Positions 42,787-50,907 of a stretch of DNA of 53,947 nt are shown one piece after another. The first letter of the stretch is position 1. Every line of letters begins with the position of its first letter. The notes under the pieces are model-generated. The model searched no databases. It was not told where the DNA came from and was given only the letters and a program-made list of their open reading frames with translations. Source of the stretch: Pararhodobacter sp. (lineage in GTDB: Bacteria > Pseudomonadota > Alphaproteobacteria > Rhodobacterales > Rhodobacteraceae); NCBI GenBank assembly GCA_020832665.1, contig JAFIEG010000025.1, forward strand, positions 1 to 53,947. The letters are read 5' to 3'. A program made the position numbers and the translations under genes.

Positions 42787-44508
42787 ATGGCGGTGGGGGC
42801 AGGCGTGAAGGACACGGGCGCTACAGGCAACGAGGTTGTGCTGGGCGAAGACTGGGTTCGCCCGCAAAGTTCTGTCGATACCGAGGTGCGCCTGCGCCGG
42901 GCGCGGCGTGGCTGGCTGTCAGTGTTTCGCTCGCCGCTGGCGCGCAAGATCATCCTGTTCAACATGCTGGCGCTGGTGCTGCTGGTGGCCGGGGTGCTGC
43001 TGACCAACCCGTTTCGTGACACGCTGATGCGCCAGCATGAGCACGCGCTGATCGCCCAGGCCGAAGCGCTGGCCGATCTCATGGTGGCGCTGCCCGCGGC
43101 GACGGGCGCAGATAATGGCTATGGCGCCCCGGATGCTCGCGCCGCCCGGGCACAGGCGCTGCTGGCGCTGACCCTCAATGCCGAGACCGAGTTGTTGCTT
43201 CTCGATGCCGAAGGCGAGGTCGAGGCGGTGCGGCGCGGCCATACTGCGCGCAGCTCGACACCACTGCCGGCCGTGGCGCCCGATCGACCGCGCACACCGA
43301 TATCCGATGCGCTCGACGGAATCTGGTCGGCGCTTTCGGCGATAACCCCAAGGCGAGCCGGCTCCGACATGCCTCAGCCCGCCGTGATCTTGTCGGAATT
43401 GCACGAAACCGCCATGCGCGGCACAAGCGCGGTGCGCGTGTTGTCGCTTGAGCGGGGCTTTCGCATGATCGTGGCGGTTCCGGTGCTGGAAAACGGCCGC
43501 CCGGCGGGTGCGCTGGTCATGCAGCAGATCCCCAGCGGGGTGGAAGGCATGCTGCGCGCCGAGCGCGAGCAGGTGTTGCAGATGTTCGTGGTGGCGCTTC
43601 TGGTTTCGGTGGGGCTGAGCATCGTGCTGGCCTCGACCATCGCCAACCCGCTGGCCGATCTGGCCGCCGCCGCCGAGTTGGGGCGCGACCGCAACGCGCG
43701 GCGCATGTCGCCCGGTCGCGTGCGCCTGCCCGATCTTACCGGCCGCCCCGACGAGATTGGCCGGCTGTCCTCGGCGATGCGGGGCATGGTCTCGGCGCTT
43801 TACGACCGCATCGACGCCAACGAGCAGTTCGCCGCCGATGTCGCGCATGAAATCAAGAACCCGCTGGCCAGCCTGCGCTCGGCGGTGGGCACGCTGCGCG
43901 TGGCAAGGCGCGAGGACCAGATGCAGCGCCTGCTCGATGTGATCGAGCACGATGTGCGCCGGCTCGACCGGCTGATCTCGGATACCTCCAACGCCTCGCG
44001 GCTCGACAGCGAGCTGGTCAAGGAGGAAGAGGAATCCTTCAACCTGTGCAAGACGCTGGATAATCTGAGCCAGTATCTGAGCCAGGAAGCCGCCGCCAAG
44101 GGGGTCGATTTCATCACCGAGCTGCCGCGCGAGCCGGTCGTCATTCACGGGCTCGAAGCGCGGCTGGCGCAGGTTTTCGTCAACTTGATCTCCAACGCGA
44201 TATCCTTCTGCGAGGAAGGCGACGCCGTGCGAATCTGGGCACGAAAGCGCGACAACCGGGTTCTTGTGGTGGTCGAGGATACCGGCCCCGGCATCCCCGA
44301 AGCGGCGCTGGGCAAGGTCTTCAAGCGTTTCTATTCAGAGCGTCCGGAAAACCAGTTCGGCAACCATTCGGGGCTGGGGCTGGCAATCTCGAAGCAGATC
44401 GTCGAGGCGCATGGCGGCGTGATCTGGGCCGAGAACATCCGCCCACGTCATGCCGACCGCAACTCGCCGCCCCTGGGCGCGCGGTTTGTCGTTGGCCTGC
44501 CGCTGTGA
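42787..44508 (+). CDS. chvG: Sensor histidine kinase ChvG
   Basis: The 573-residue inner-membrane kinase has transmembrane helices at about 54-73 and 265-285 enclosing a periplasmic sensor of about 190 residues. HAMP and HisKA domains carry the phosphoacceptor His354 (FAADVAHEIKNPLASLRSA), and a HATPase domain follows (NLISNAISFCEEG, VEDTGPGIP, GLGLAISKQIVEAHGG). It phosphorylates ChvI. The start and chvI are separated by 57 bases. Its stop overlaps the hprK start (GTGA), linking envelope sensing and the phosphotransfer genes in one transcript. Confidence 0.93.
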   Translation: MAVGAGVKDTGATGNEVVLGEDWVRPQSSVDTEVRLRRARRGWLSVFRSPLARKIILFNMLALVLLVAGVLLTNPFRDTLMRQHEHALIAQAEALADLMVALPAATGADNGYGAPDARAARAQALLALTLNAETELLLLDAEGEVEAVRRGHTARSSTPLPAVAPDRPRTPISDALDGIWSALSAITPRRAGSDMPQPAVILSELHETAMRGTSAVRVLSLERGFRMIVAVPVLENGRPAGALVMQQIPSGVEGMLRAEREQVLQMFVVALLVSVGLSIVLASTIANPLADLAAAAELGRDRNARRMSPGRVRLPDLTGRPDEIGRLSSAMRGMVSALYDRIDANEQFAADVAHEIKNPLASLRSAVGTLRVARREDQMQRLLDVIEHDVRRLDRLISDTSNASRLDSELVKEEEESFNLCKTLDNLSQYLSQEAAAKGVDFITELPREPVVIHGLEARLAQVFVNLISNAISFCEEGDAVRIWARKRDNRVLVVVEDTGPGIPEAALGKVFKRFYSERPENQFGNHSGLGLAISKQIVEAHGGVIWAENIRPRHADRNSPPLGARFVVGLPL

Positions 44509-45005
44509 GCGCGAAGCGGGCATCGACGCCGCGGCCGGGCAAAGAAGCCGCCCCTGCCAGCGATACCGGGCCGATTCTACTGCACGCTACGGGCGTGGCC
44601 TTTGGCCCCGAGCACGGGCTGGCGCTCATCGGCCCCGCCGGGGCGGGCAAGTCATCGCTGGCGCTGGCGCTGATCAACGCCGGCGCGCAGCTTGTCGGCG
44701 ATGACCGGCTGCATGTCTTTGCCCGCGGCAGCACGCTTTTCGCGCGCCCGCCGCGCAGCATCGCCGGGCTCATCGAGCAGCGTGGGTTGGGGCCATTGCG
44801 GCTGGGTTTCCTGCGCCTGGCGCGGCTGCGGCTGATCATTGACCTGAGCGAGCCCGAAAGCCGGCGCCTGCCACACCCCGACGAACACCGCCTTTGCGGC
44901 ATCAAATTGCCGTGCCTTCGCGCGCCCGTGACCGGTAGCACCGCCCTTGCCACTTTTCCTTTTGCGGTTCGCCAGTACATGTGCGGGTCGGCAATGGCGG
45001 GGTAA
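44505..45005 (+). CDS. hprK: HPr kinase/phosphorylase, short alphaproteobacterial form
   Basis: The 166-residue protein contains only the catalytic domain, as in other alphaproteobacteria; the N-terminal domain of Gram-positive HprK is absent. Walker A reads GPAGAGKSSLAL (43-54), followed by LVGDDRLHV with the catalytic Asp pair, and RPPRSIAGLIEQRGLG, matching the signature that senses phosphate. It phosphorylates a serine on HPr, which here is encoded three genes on and retains that Ser. The start is GTG, overlapping the chvG stop. Confidence 0.92.
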   Translation: MSAKRASTPRPGKEAAPASDTGPILLHATGVAFGPEHGLALIGPAGAGKSSLALALINAGAQLVGDDRLHVFARGSTLFARPPRSIAGLIEQRGLGPLRLGFLRLARLRLIIDLSEPESRRLPHPDEHRLCGIKLPCLRAPVTGSTALATFPFAVRQYMCGSAMAG

Positions 45006-45008
45006 GGC

Positions 45009-45929
45009 ATGCAGGGCGCAGAGGATGACATTTTTCGCAACGGCCTGTCGCAGCGGGTGGTCATTGTAACCGGGCCCTCGGGCGCCGGGCGCAGTTCGGC
45101 GATCAACGCTCTCGAGGATGCCGGCTTCGAGGCCATCGATAATTTGCCGCTGTCGCTGGTGCCGCGGCTGCTTGACGGGCCGCCGCTGCTGCGGCCGATC
45201 GCGCTGGGCGTGGATGTGCGCAACCGCGAATTCTCGGTCGACCGGTTGCTTGAACTGGTGGACCAGTTGCACCGGGCGCCCGCCATGGCGTCGGAGCTTC
45301 TGTTTCTCGATTGCGATGCCGATACGCTGGTGCGGCGCTTTTCCGAAACCCGCCGACGCCACCCGCTGAGCCCGAACGAGCCACCGCTGACGGGCATTTT
45401 GAGCGAGATCGACCTTATGGTGCCGGTGCGCGAGCGCGCCGATCACCTGATCGACACCTCGAATCTGACCCCCCACGAGTTGCGCGCCGAACTCCTGCGC
45501 ACGCTGGTGCCCGAAAGCGGCCTGCCGATGGCGCTCTCGGTGCAGTCCTTTTCCTACAAGCGCGGTCTGCCGCGCGGGGTAGACATGGTGTTCGACTGCC
45601 GTTTCCTGTCGAACCCGCACTGGCAGCCCGAGCTGCGTGAAAAGGATGGGCGCGACCCGGCGGTGGCGGCGCATGTCGAGGCCGATCCGCGCTTTGCCCC
45701 CTTTTTCGGGCAGGTGCACGGGCTGGTGGCTTCGCTGCTCGATGCCTTTGTCGATGAAGGCAAGGCCAGCCTGACCATCGGCTTTGGCTGCACCGGCGGG
45801 CGGCACCGTTCGGTGGCGCTGGTCGAAAAGCTGGCCGAGGCCCTTGCAGCCGGTGGCTGGCAGGTGTCAAAGAGGCACCGGGAACTGGAACGGCTCCACG
45901 CCCAGGGGGCGGGGCCGGCACAAGGATAG
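45009..45929 (+). CDS. rapZ: RNase adapter protein / nucleotide-binding RapZ
   Basis: The 306-residue protein has Walker [17 protein letters not shown] (22-37), [24 protein letters not shown] and the conserved C-terminal domain with [26 protein letters not shown] and [20 protein letters not shown]. In E. coli RapZ guides decay of the GlmZ small RNA and so controls GlmS; in alphaproteobacteria the role is less clear but the linkage with hprK and PTS genes is conserved. It starts three bases after hprK. Confidence 0.95.
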   Translation: MQGAEDDIFRNGLSQRVVIVTGPSGAGRSSAINALEDAGFEAIDNLPLSLVPRLLDGPPLLRPIALGVDVRNREFSVDRLLELVDQLHRAPAMASELLFLDCDADTLVRRFSETRRRHPLSPNEPPLTGILSEIDLMVPVRERADHLIDTSNLTPHELRAELLRTLVPESGLPMALSVQSFSYKRGLPRGVDMVFDCRFLSNPHWQPELREKDGRDPAVAAHVEADPRFAPFFGQVHGLVASLLDAFVDEGKASLTIGFGCTGGRHRSVALVEKLAEALAAGGWQVSKRHRELERLHAQGAGPAQG

Positions 45930-45934
45930 CGCGG

Positions 45935-46336
45935 GTGATCGGCATTGTGATCGTGGCGCATGGCGGGCTGGCACGCGAGTATCTCGCGGCGGTCGAGCAT
46001 GTCGTGGGCAAGCAGGAGGGCATCCGCGCGATCTCGATCGAATACGACCACGACCGCGCCGCCAAGCAGGAAGAGATTCGCCACGCCGCCGACGAGGTCG
46101 ATACCGGCGACGGTGTGCTGGTGGTTACCGACATGTTCGGCGGTTCGCCCTCGAACCTTTCGATGCCCGCCTGCCTGCCGCCGAACCGGCGTATTCTTTA
46201 TGGCGCCAACCTGCCGATGCTGATCAAGCTTGCGAAGTCGCGCCATTACGGCGTGGCCGAGGCCACCGCGATGGCGCTCGAGGCTGGGCGAAAATACATC
46301 AATTCTATCGAGGTTTCGGGGAGACAGGGCATTTGA
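45935..46336 (+). CDS. PTS EIIA component of the mannose family
   Basis: The 133-residue protein has the active His9 (IVIVAHGGLAREYL) and TDMFGGSPSNLS, both typical of EIIA-Man. The start is GTG, five bases after rapZ. There is no EIIB or EIIC permease nearby, so it is likely a regulatory phosphotransfer protein that takes phosphate from HPr and signals to ChvG/ChvI, HprK or metabolic enzymes rather than transporting sugar. Enzyme I is outside the window. The stop overlaps the HPr start. Confidence 0.92.
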   Translation: MIGIVIVAHGGLAREYLAAVEHVVGKQEGIRAISIEYDHDRAAKQEEIRHAADEVDTGDGVLVVTDMFGGSPSNLSMPACLPPNRRILYGANLPMLIKLAKSRHYGVAEATAMALEAGRKYINSIEVSGRQGI

Positions 46337-46605
46337 GCGCCGAAAGGATTCTGACGATCGTCAATGAAAAGGGATTGCATGCGCGTGCTTCGGCGAAATT
46401 CGTCGAGGTGGTCGAACAGTTCGACGCCTCCGTCGAGGTAGAAAAGGACGGCATGAGCGTGTCGGGCGATTCGATCATGGGGCTGCTCATGCTGGCCGCC
46501 TCGCGCGGCAGCGAGATCATGGTGCGCGGCTCGGGCAATCAGGCCGAAGAACTGGTCGAGGCGCTGTCGCGGCTAGTCGAGGGGCGTTTCGGCGAAACGA
46601 TGTAG
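46333..46605 (+). CDS. ptsH: Phosphocarrier protein HPr
   Basis: The 90-residue HPr starts at TTG 46333, overlapping the EIIA stop (TTGA). His16 in NEKGLHARASAKF is the enzyme I phosphorylation site. Ser47 in SGDSIMGLLML is the HprK target, so both regulatory sites are intact, matching the presence of hprK in the operon. An ORF extension upstream lies over the EIIA gene and is not real. It is the last gene of the operon; a dispersed repeat and a hairpin follow. Confidence 0.94.
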   Translation: MSAERILTIVNEKGLHARASAKFVEVVEQFDASVEVEKDGMSVSGDSIMGLLMLAASRGSEIMVRGSGNQAEELVEALSRLVEGRFGETM

Positions 46606-46624
46606 GGGCGCAGGCGCATCGGGT

Positions 46625-46690
46625 GGGGGGCGCTGCCCCCCGTCTGCTACGCGGACTCCCCCCGGAGTATTTCCTGGCAAGATGAAGGGG
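46625..46690 (+). repeat. Dispersed GC-rich hairpin repeat, copy 5
   Basis: GGGGGGCGCTGCCCCCC, then a second stem (GTCTGC-TAC-GCGGAC), CCCCCCGGAGTATTT and GGCAAGATGAAGGGG. It begins 20 bases after the HPr stop, between convergent genes. Confidence 0.85.
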
Positions 46691-46750
46691 TATGGGGCGG
46701 GCGCGGCAAGGCTTGAACCCGCGGTCGATCGCGCCTTGCCCGTTGAAAGG

Positions 46751-46780
46751 GGGCGCACCCGGCGGATGCGCCCATTGGTT
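46751..46780 (+). terminator. Likely terminator of the chvI-ptsH operon
   Basis: GGGCGCA (46751-46757) and TGCGCCC (46767-46773) form a 7-bp GC-rich stem with a 9-nt loop, followed by ATTGGTTTT. On the opposite strand it would sit downstream of hsp20, but with a weaker T run there. Confidence 0.55.
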
Positions 46781-46812
46781 TTCAGGCATTGGCCCATTCG
46801 GGCCGCCCCGGT

Positions 46813-47292
46813 TCAGGCCGCGCTGGCCTCGACCAGCTTGCGCTTGTCGGCGCTTTCCGACGCGGCGCGGGAAATCTCGATGCGCCGGGGCTTCAGCGCC
46901 TCGGGGATCTCGCGCACCAGATTGACATGCAGCATGCCATCGGCATGGATGGCGCTGGTGACCTTCACATGGTCGGCCAGGTGAAAGCGGCGCTCGAATG
47001 CGCGGGTGGCGATGCCGCGATGCAGATAGGTGCGGCCCTGTTCGTCCTCGTTCTCGGCTTTGCGCGCGACGACGAGGAGGGCATTTTCCTTCACCTCGAC
47101 GCTCAGCTCGTCAGCCGAGAAGCCGGCCACGGCCACGGTGATGCGATAGGCATTCTCTTCGATCTTCTCGATATTGTAGGGCGGATAGCCGGGCTGCGCG
47201 GGCTCTGCCGCGAGCATGCGATCCATCATGTCGGCGATCCGGTCGAAACCGACCGAGGCACGAAACAGCGGAGTAGGGTCGAAATTGCGCAT
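46813..47292 (-). CDS. Small heat-shock protein Hsp20 (IbpA-like)
   Basis: The 159-residue alpha-crystallin-domain chaperone holds unfolded proteins in the cytosol. The crystallin domain runs from YNIEKIEENAYRITVAVAGFS to HADGMLHVNLVREIPE, with the I-x-I/V-type tail RRIEISR. MRNFDPTPLFRASVGFDRI is the usual IbpA-type start. The ATG at 47292 has GGAGGA seven bases upstream; a longer reading to 47466 crosses the leader. Transcription from a sigma-32-like promoter and control by a leader RNA thermometer are suggested by the upstream sequence. Confidence 0.93.
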   Translation of the reverse strand: MRNFDPTPLFRASVGFDRIADMMDRMLAAEPAQPGYPPYNIEKIEENAYRITVAVAGFSADELSVEVKENALLVVARKAENEDEQGRTYLHRGIATRAFERRFHLADHVKVTSAIHADGMLHVNLVREIPEALKPRRIEISRAASESADKRKLVEASAA

Positions 47293-47322
47293 GATTTCAT
47301 CCTCCATTGAGCGATGTCTGCT
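47293..47322 (-). promoter_or_regulatory. ROSE-like RNA thermometer hairpin at the hsp20 ribosome site
   Basis: On the minus strand the leader ends ACATCGCTCAATGGAGGATG then AAATC before ATG. TCGCT can pair with AGGA with one bulged G, extended outward by A-U and C-G pairs, over a 6-nt loop CAATGG. This is the U(U/C)GCU-AGGA pairing that masks the ribosome site in ROSE thermometers of alphaproteobacterial small heat-shock genes. A GC-rich region upstream could form the additional helices. No folding energy was computed. Confidence 0.5.
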
Positions 47323-47392
47323 TATCGCCCGCCGGCAGGGCCGGCCGGGCATCGGGTGGAACCGGGCCCGCAACCGGCGCCCGGCGAATCTG

Positions 47393-47421
47393 ATTTGGGA
47401 AAGCGTTGCGGCGTTTTCAAG
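47393..47421 (-). promoter_or_regulatory. Sigma-32-type promoter of hsp20
   Basis: On the minus strand, CTTGAAA (47421-47415) and CCCAAAT (47399-47393) are separated by 15 bases, close to the sigma-32 consensus CTTGAAA / CCCCATnT. It gives a leader of roughly 95 bases before the hsp20 ATG. The cognate factor is plausibly the rpoH product of this window or its paralogue. Confidence 0.6.
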
Positions 47422-47516
47422 AGGGGGCGGCAGCGGTGGAAAACCGGAAATGAGCGCCTCATGCACATTCTGGCCGAGCCGGTTTTCCGGGTGATCGGTG
47501 CGGGCAGGTCAGGGGC

Positions 47517-48305
47517 TCAGGGCCGCACGAAACGGGCGATGGCGCGCGCGCCCTCGCCCGCACCCTCGTCAAGCTCGGCCATCAACTCCCCGATCTGCCC
47601 GTCAATCTGCACGCCAAGCGCCAGGGTGCCGGAACTGCCCTCGGTCATCGCCGAGATCACCGAGACGATGCGCGGCACCGAACCATCGAGCACGAAGACC
47701 GGCGCCCCCGAGGCGCCGAAATCGATGTCGCAGGACATCACCAGCACGCCCTCGCGGCGCCGGTCCAGCACCGTGCAGCGATCCTGCAGCGAGGGCGTTT
47801 CGGCGCGCGCGCGGGCATAGGAAACCACTGCCACGGCCGAGCCCGCCGCCGGTGCTTGCGGTGCCATCGGAAAGGGTTGCATCCCGGTATGGCGGATCGG
47901 GCGGTCAAGTTCCAGCACCGCCAGATCGCGGCCCAGCCGCGCCAGCGAGTCGGCGCCGTTCATGCTGAAACCCGGCGTTATGGCGCTGCGGCGCACGCCG
48001 CGAATGGCCTCGGCCCGGCCGGTGCGCCAGCCGGCGAGAAACTCCAGCGCCGCCTCGTCGATGCGCGCGCCGGTGTCGCGGTCGAACAGGCAATGCGCGG
48101 CGGTCAGCACCCTGTCGGGGGCGATCAGCGTGGCGGTGCAAAAGGCATTCGGCCCCATGTTCAGCCGCCCCACCGCCAGCCAGCCGCGCCCAGCATCGGC
48201 GGTGCTGAGCGCCTGCAACCGGCTGTCGCCCTGCATCTGCGCCAGCGCGGCAAGGGGCGCGAGCAAGAGCGCGGTGAGCAGGGCGAGGGTGGCGGGTTTC
48301 ATCAT
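47517..48305 (-). CDS. Secreted trypsin-like serine protease
   Basis: The 262-residue protein has a signal peptide (MMKPATLALLTALLLAPLAALAQ) and an S1-type fold. The triad is seen as LTAAHC (His), GRDLAVLEL (Asp) and DIDFGASGAPVF (Ser in GxSG). It resembles short periplasmic V8/trypsin-like proteases of Rhodobacteraceae that lack PDZ domains. The start could be either of two adjacent ATG codons (48305, 48302). It lies between hsp20 and glcF on the same strand; a link to envelope protein quality control is only a guess. Confidence 0.88.
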   Translation of the reverse strand: MMKPATLALLTALLLAPLAALAQMQGDSRLQALSTADAGRGWLAVGRLNMGPNAFCTATLIAPDRVLTAAHCLFDRDTGARIDEAALEFLAGWRTGRAEAIRGVRRSAITPGFSMNGADSLARLGRDLAVLELDRPIRHTGMQPFPMAPQAPAAGSAVAVVSYARARAETPSLQDRCTVLDRRREGVLVMSCDIDFGASGAPVFVLDGSVPRIVSVISAMTEGSSGTLALGVQIDGQIGELMAELDEGAGEGARAIARFVRP

Positions 48306-48417
48306 GGCATCCTGTCGCGGCGAGCTTTCGCGGGCAACACTGGTGGCGAAACCGGGCAGGAATGAGGCTTGCCGGTGACGCCCCCGCGCCGTGTTGCGGT
48401 TGCCGCCAGCCCGGCCT

Positions 48418-49710
48418 TCAGGTGCGCTGCAGCGCGGGCGGTTTTGGCCCGCCAGTGGCCCAGTCGATGAGTTCCACCATATGCACCACCGGCACTTCGG
48501 TGCCGCCGCCGATCTGCATCATGCAGCCGATATTGCCGGTGGCGATGACATCGGGGGCGGTCGCGTCGATGGTGGCCAGCTTGCGGCGCTTCAGTTCGGC
48601 CGAGATTTCGGGCTGCAACAGATTGTAGGTGCCCGCCGAGCCGCAGCACAGATGCGCGTCGCGCGGCTCGATCACCTTGAAACCGGCGGATTTGAGCAGA
48701 TCCTTCGGCAGGGACTTGATCTGCTGGCCGTGCTGCAGCGAGCAGGCGGCGTGATAGGTCACGCGCAACGCTTCGGGCGCGCGTGCCTGGGGCGCCAGCT
48801 CTGCCAGCACCTCGCTGATGTCGCGAGCCATGCCGGCAACGCTGGCGGCATCGTCGGCCAGCGCGGGGTCGGTGCGGAACATGTGCCCGTAATCCTTGAC
48901 CGTGGTGCCGCAGCCCGAGGCGTTGATCACCACCGCATCCAGCCCCGCGCCGCGTTTCTCGTTCATCCAGGCCTTGATGTTGCGCGCGGCGCTGGCATGG
49001 CTTTCGCCCTCGCGCCCCATATGGTGGCTCAGCGCGCCGCAGCAGCCTGCGCCGCGCGCCACCACCACCTCGGCGCCCAGCCGGGTGAGCAGGCGGATGG
49101 TGGCGTCGTTGATATCGGTGTTGAGCGCGCGCTGCGCACAGCCGGTCATCAGCGCCACGCGCATGCGCCGTGCGCCTTGCGCCGGAAATACCTGCGGGTC
49201 GTCATTGCGGCTGACCGGCGGAATGCGTTTTGGCGCCATGGCCAGCATCGCCTTGAGCCGCGCATCGGGCATCAGAAAGGCAAAGGGCCGGCCGATCTTT
49301 GCGCCCAGAAGCGCCAGGCGAAAGCGGGTGGGGTGGGGCAGCACCTTGGCGAGCGTCCAGCGCAGCAGGCGGTCCATCAGCGGGCGGCGATAGGTGCGCT
49401 CGATATGGGCGCGGGCGTGATCAACCAGATGCATGTAATGCACGCCCGAGGGACAGGTGGTCATGCAGGCCAGGCAGGAAAGGCAGCGATCGATATGCTT
49501 GACCGTCTTTTCATCGGCGGCGCGGCCGGTTTCGAGCATTTCCTTGATCAGGTAGATGCGCCCGCGCGGGCTGTCGAGTTCGTCGCCCAGCACGGCATAG
49601 CTGGGGCAGGTGGCGGTGCAAAAACCGCAATGCACACAGGCGCGCAAAATCTGGTTCGATCGCGCGATGGCCGGGTCGAGCAACTGCTCGGCGGTGAAAT
49701 CTGTCTGCAT
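48418..49710 (-). CDS. glcF: Glycolate oxidase iron-sulfur subunit GlcF
   Basis: The 430-residue protein carries two 4Fe-4S motifs (CVHCGFCTATCP and CLSCLACMTTCPSG) followed by two CCG-type domains (TGCAQRALN...GAGCCGALSHHMG and CGSAGTYNLLQPE). It passes electrons from the flavin subunits of glycolate dehydrogenase to the respiratory chain. The start lies one base after the glcE stop, so the subunits are co-translated. The window has all three glc structural genes. Confidence 0.95.
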   Translation of the reverse strand: MQTDFTAEQLLDPAIARSNQILRACVHCGFCTATCPSYAVLGDELDSPRGRIYLIKEMLETGRAADEKTVKHIDRCLSCLACMTTCPSGVHYMHLVDHARAHIERTYRRPLMDRLLRWTLAKVLPHPTRFRLALLGAKIGRPFAFLMPDARLKAMLAMAPKRIPPVSRNDDPQVFPAQGARRMRVALMTGCAQRALNTDINDATIRLLTRLGAEVVVARGAGCCGALSHHMGREGESHASAARNIKAWMNEKRGAGLDAVVINASGCGTTVKDYGHMFRTDPALADDAASVAGMARDISEVLAELAPQARAPEALRVTYHAACSLQHGQQIKSLPKDLLKSAGFKVIEPRDAHLCCGSAGTYNLLQPEISAELKRRKLATIDATAPDVIATGNIGCMMQIGGGTEVPVVHMVELIDWATGGPKPPALQRT

Positions 49711-49711
49711 G

Positions 49712-50836
49712 TCAGTCCATCAGCCCCGGGTTGAGAATGCCGCGCGGATCGAAACGCGCCCTCAGCCCCGAGGCGAGCGCGGCCAGCGGTGCCGGCTGGG
49801 GCTGGAAGGGGGCGATGGCAAGGCGCGTTGCGTCGCTGGCGCGAATCAGCGTGGCATGGCCGGTGAAGGGGCCCAGGCGCGCGCGCAGATCGGTGCCTTC
49901 TGGCAGCAGCAGCCACACCAGCCCGCCGCCGCAGTCGAAAAGCGCCTCGCCGCCGGCGCGCGCTGCCAGTTCCGGCGCTTCCGAGGGTTTCACCGACAGC
50001 CGCCAGACATCGCCCGGCTTGCCCTGAAAACCCACCACATCGCGCACACCACGCCAGCTAGCCGCACTTTCTTCGCGCTCCAGCCGCCGCGCGGTGCCGA
50101 AGCGCCCCAGCAGCCGCGCCAACTCGGCCCCGCGATAGCTCACCGAGGCCGAAAAGCCCTCGAGCCGCAGCAAGGTGCGCCCATCGGGCAGATGCGCCGC
50201 CCCGCTCACCTCGAAGGGCGACCCCAGCGCCGCCGCCATCGCCGCCACCGCCTGATCCGGAGCCAGCTCCGGCAGCACCAGCGTTTCCTCGGTCTCGGGC
50301 ACCGGCAGCAGCTTGAAGGCGACCTCGCTGAGCACCCCCAGCGTGCCCCATGACCCGGCCATCAGCTTGACCAGGTCATAGCCGGTGACATTCTTCATTA
50401 CCCGCCCGCCATTGGCCACCACCGTGCCGGTACCATCGACAAAGCGCACCCCGATCAGGCTGTCTCGGCAGGCGCCGGCGCGCACCCGGCGCGGCCCCGA
50501 GGCATTGGCGGCCACCATCCCGCCAAGGCTGGGCGCACCCTCGGTGCCGCAAAGCGCGCGATGATCCATCGGCTCGAAGGGCAGAAGCTGGCCCTCGGCG
50601 GCCAGCGCTGCCTCCAACTCTTCAAGCTGCGTGCCCGCCGCCGCCACCACCACCAGCGCCGCGGGTTCGTAATGCCTTATGCCGGCCAGCGCGCCGGTTT
50701 CCAGCACTTGTCCGGCCAAGGGCCGCCCCACCGGGCGCGTGCCGCCCCCGCGCACGGTCAACGGCCCCTCGGCGGCGCGCACCGCCTCGGCCAGCGCGGC
50801 CTCGTCTTCGGGCCGTATTGCCACCCCTGCACCCAT
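49712..50836 (-). CDS. glcE: Glycolate oxidase FAD-binding subunit GlcE
   Basis: The 374-residue protein has an FAD_binding_4 domain reading LTVRGGGTRPVGRPL, then GAPSLGGMVAANASGPRRVRAGACRD and NVTGYDLVKLMAGSWGTLGVL. The C-terminus FDPRGILNPGLMD is typical of FAD-linked oxidases. It is shorter than GlcD, as usual, and acts in the GlcDEF complex at the inner membrane. A 71-base gap separates it from glcD. Confidence 0.94.
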   Translation of the reverse strand: MGAGVAIRPEDEAALAEAVRAAEGPLTVRGGGTRPVGRPLAGQVLETGALAGIRHYEPAALVVVAAAGTQLEELEAALAAEGQLLPFEPMDHRALCGTEGAPSLGGMVAANASGPRRVRAGACRDSLIGVRFVDGTGTVVANGGRVMKNVTGYDLVKLMAGSWGTLGVLSEVAFKLLPVPETEETLVLPELAPDQAVAAMAAALGSPFEVSGAAHLPDGRTLLRLEGFSASVSYRGAELARLLGRFGTARRLEREESAASWRGVRDVVGFQGKPGDVWRLSVKPSEAPELAARAGGEALFDCGGGLVWLLLPEGTDLRARLGPFTGHATLIRASDATRLAIAPFQPQPAPLAALASGLRARFDPRGILNPGLMD

Positions 50837-50907
50837 GCTTGCTTACCGATTATCCCTGAAGAGGTGCAGGCACCCGCCCTGCCGCTGCCTGCCACGAGCC
50901 ACCCGCG

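Noticed and set aside
45784-46605. A 273-codon protein ending in HPr
   Set aside because: The N-terminal two thirds overlap rapZ and EIIA in another frame and have no homology. HPr starts at TTG 46333, coupled to the EIIA stop.
46697-46745. Stretch resembling a tRNA T-arm (GGGTTCAAG on the minus strand)
   Set aside because: The flanking bases do not pair as a T-stem, and no acceptor, D-arm or anticodon stem could be built. It is instead a GGCAAGGC/GCCTTGCC inverted repeat.
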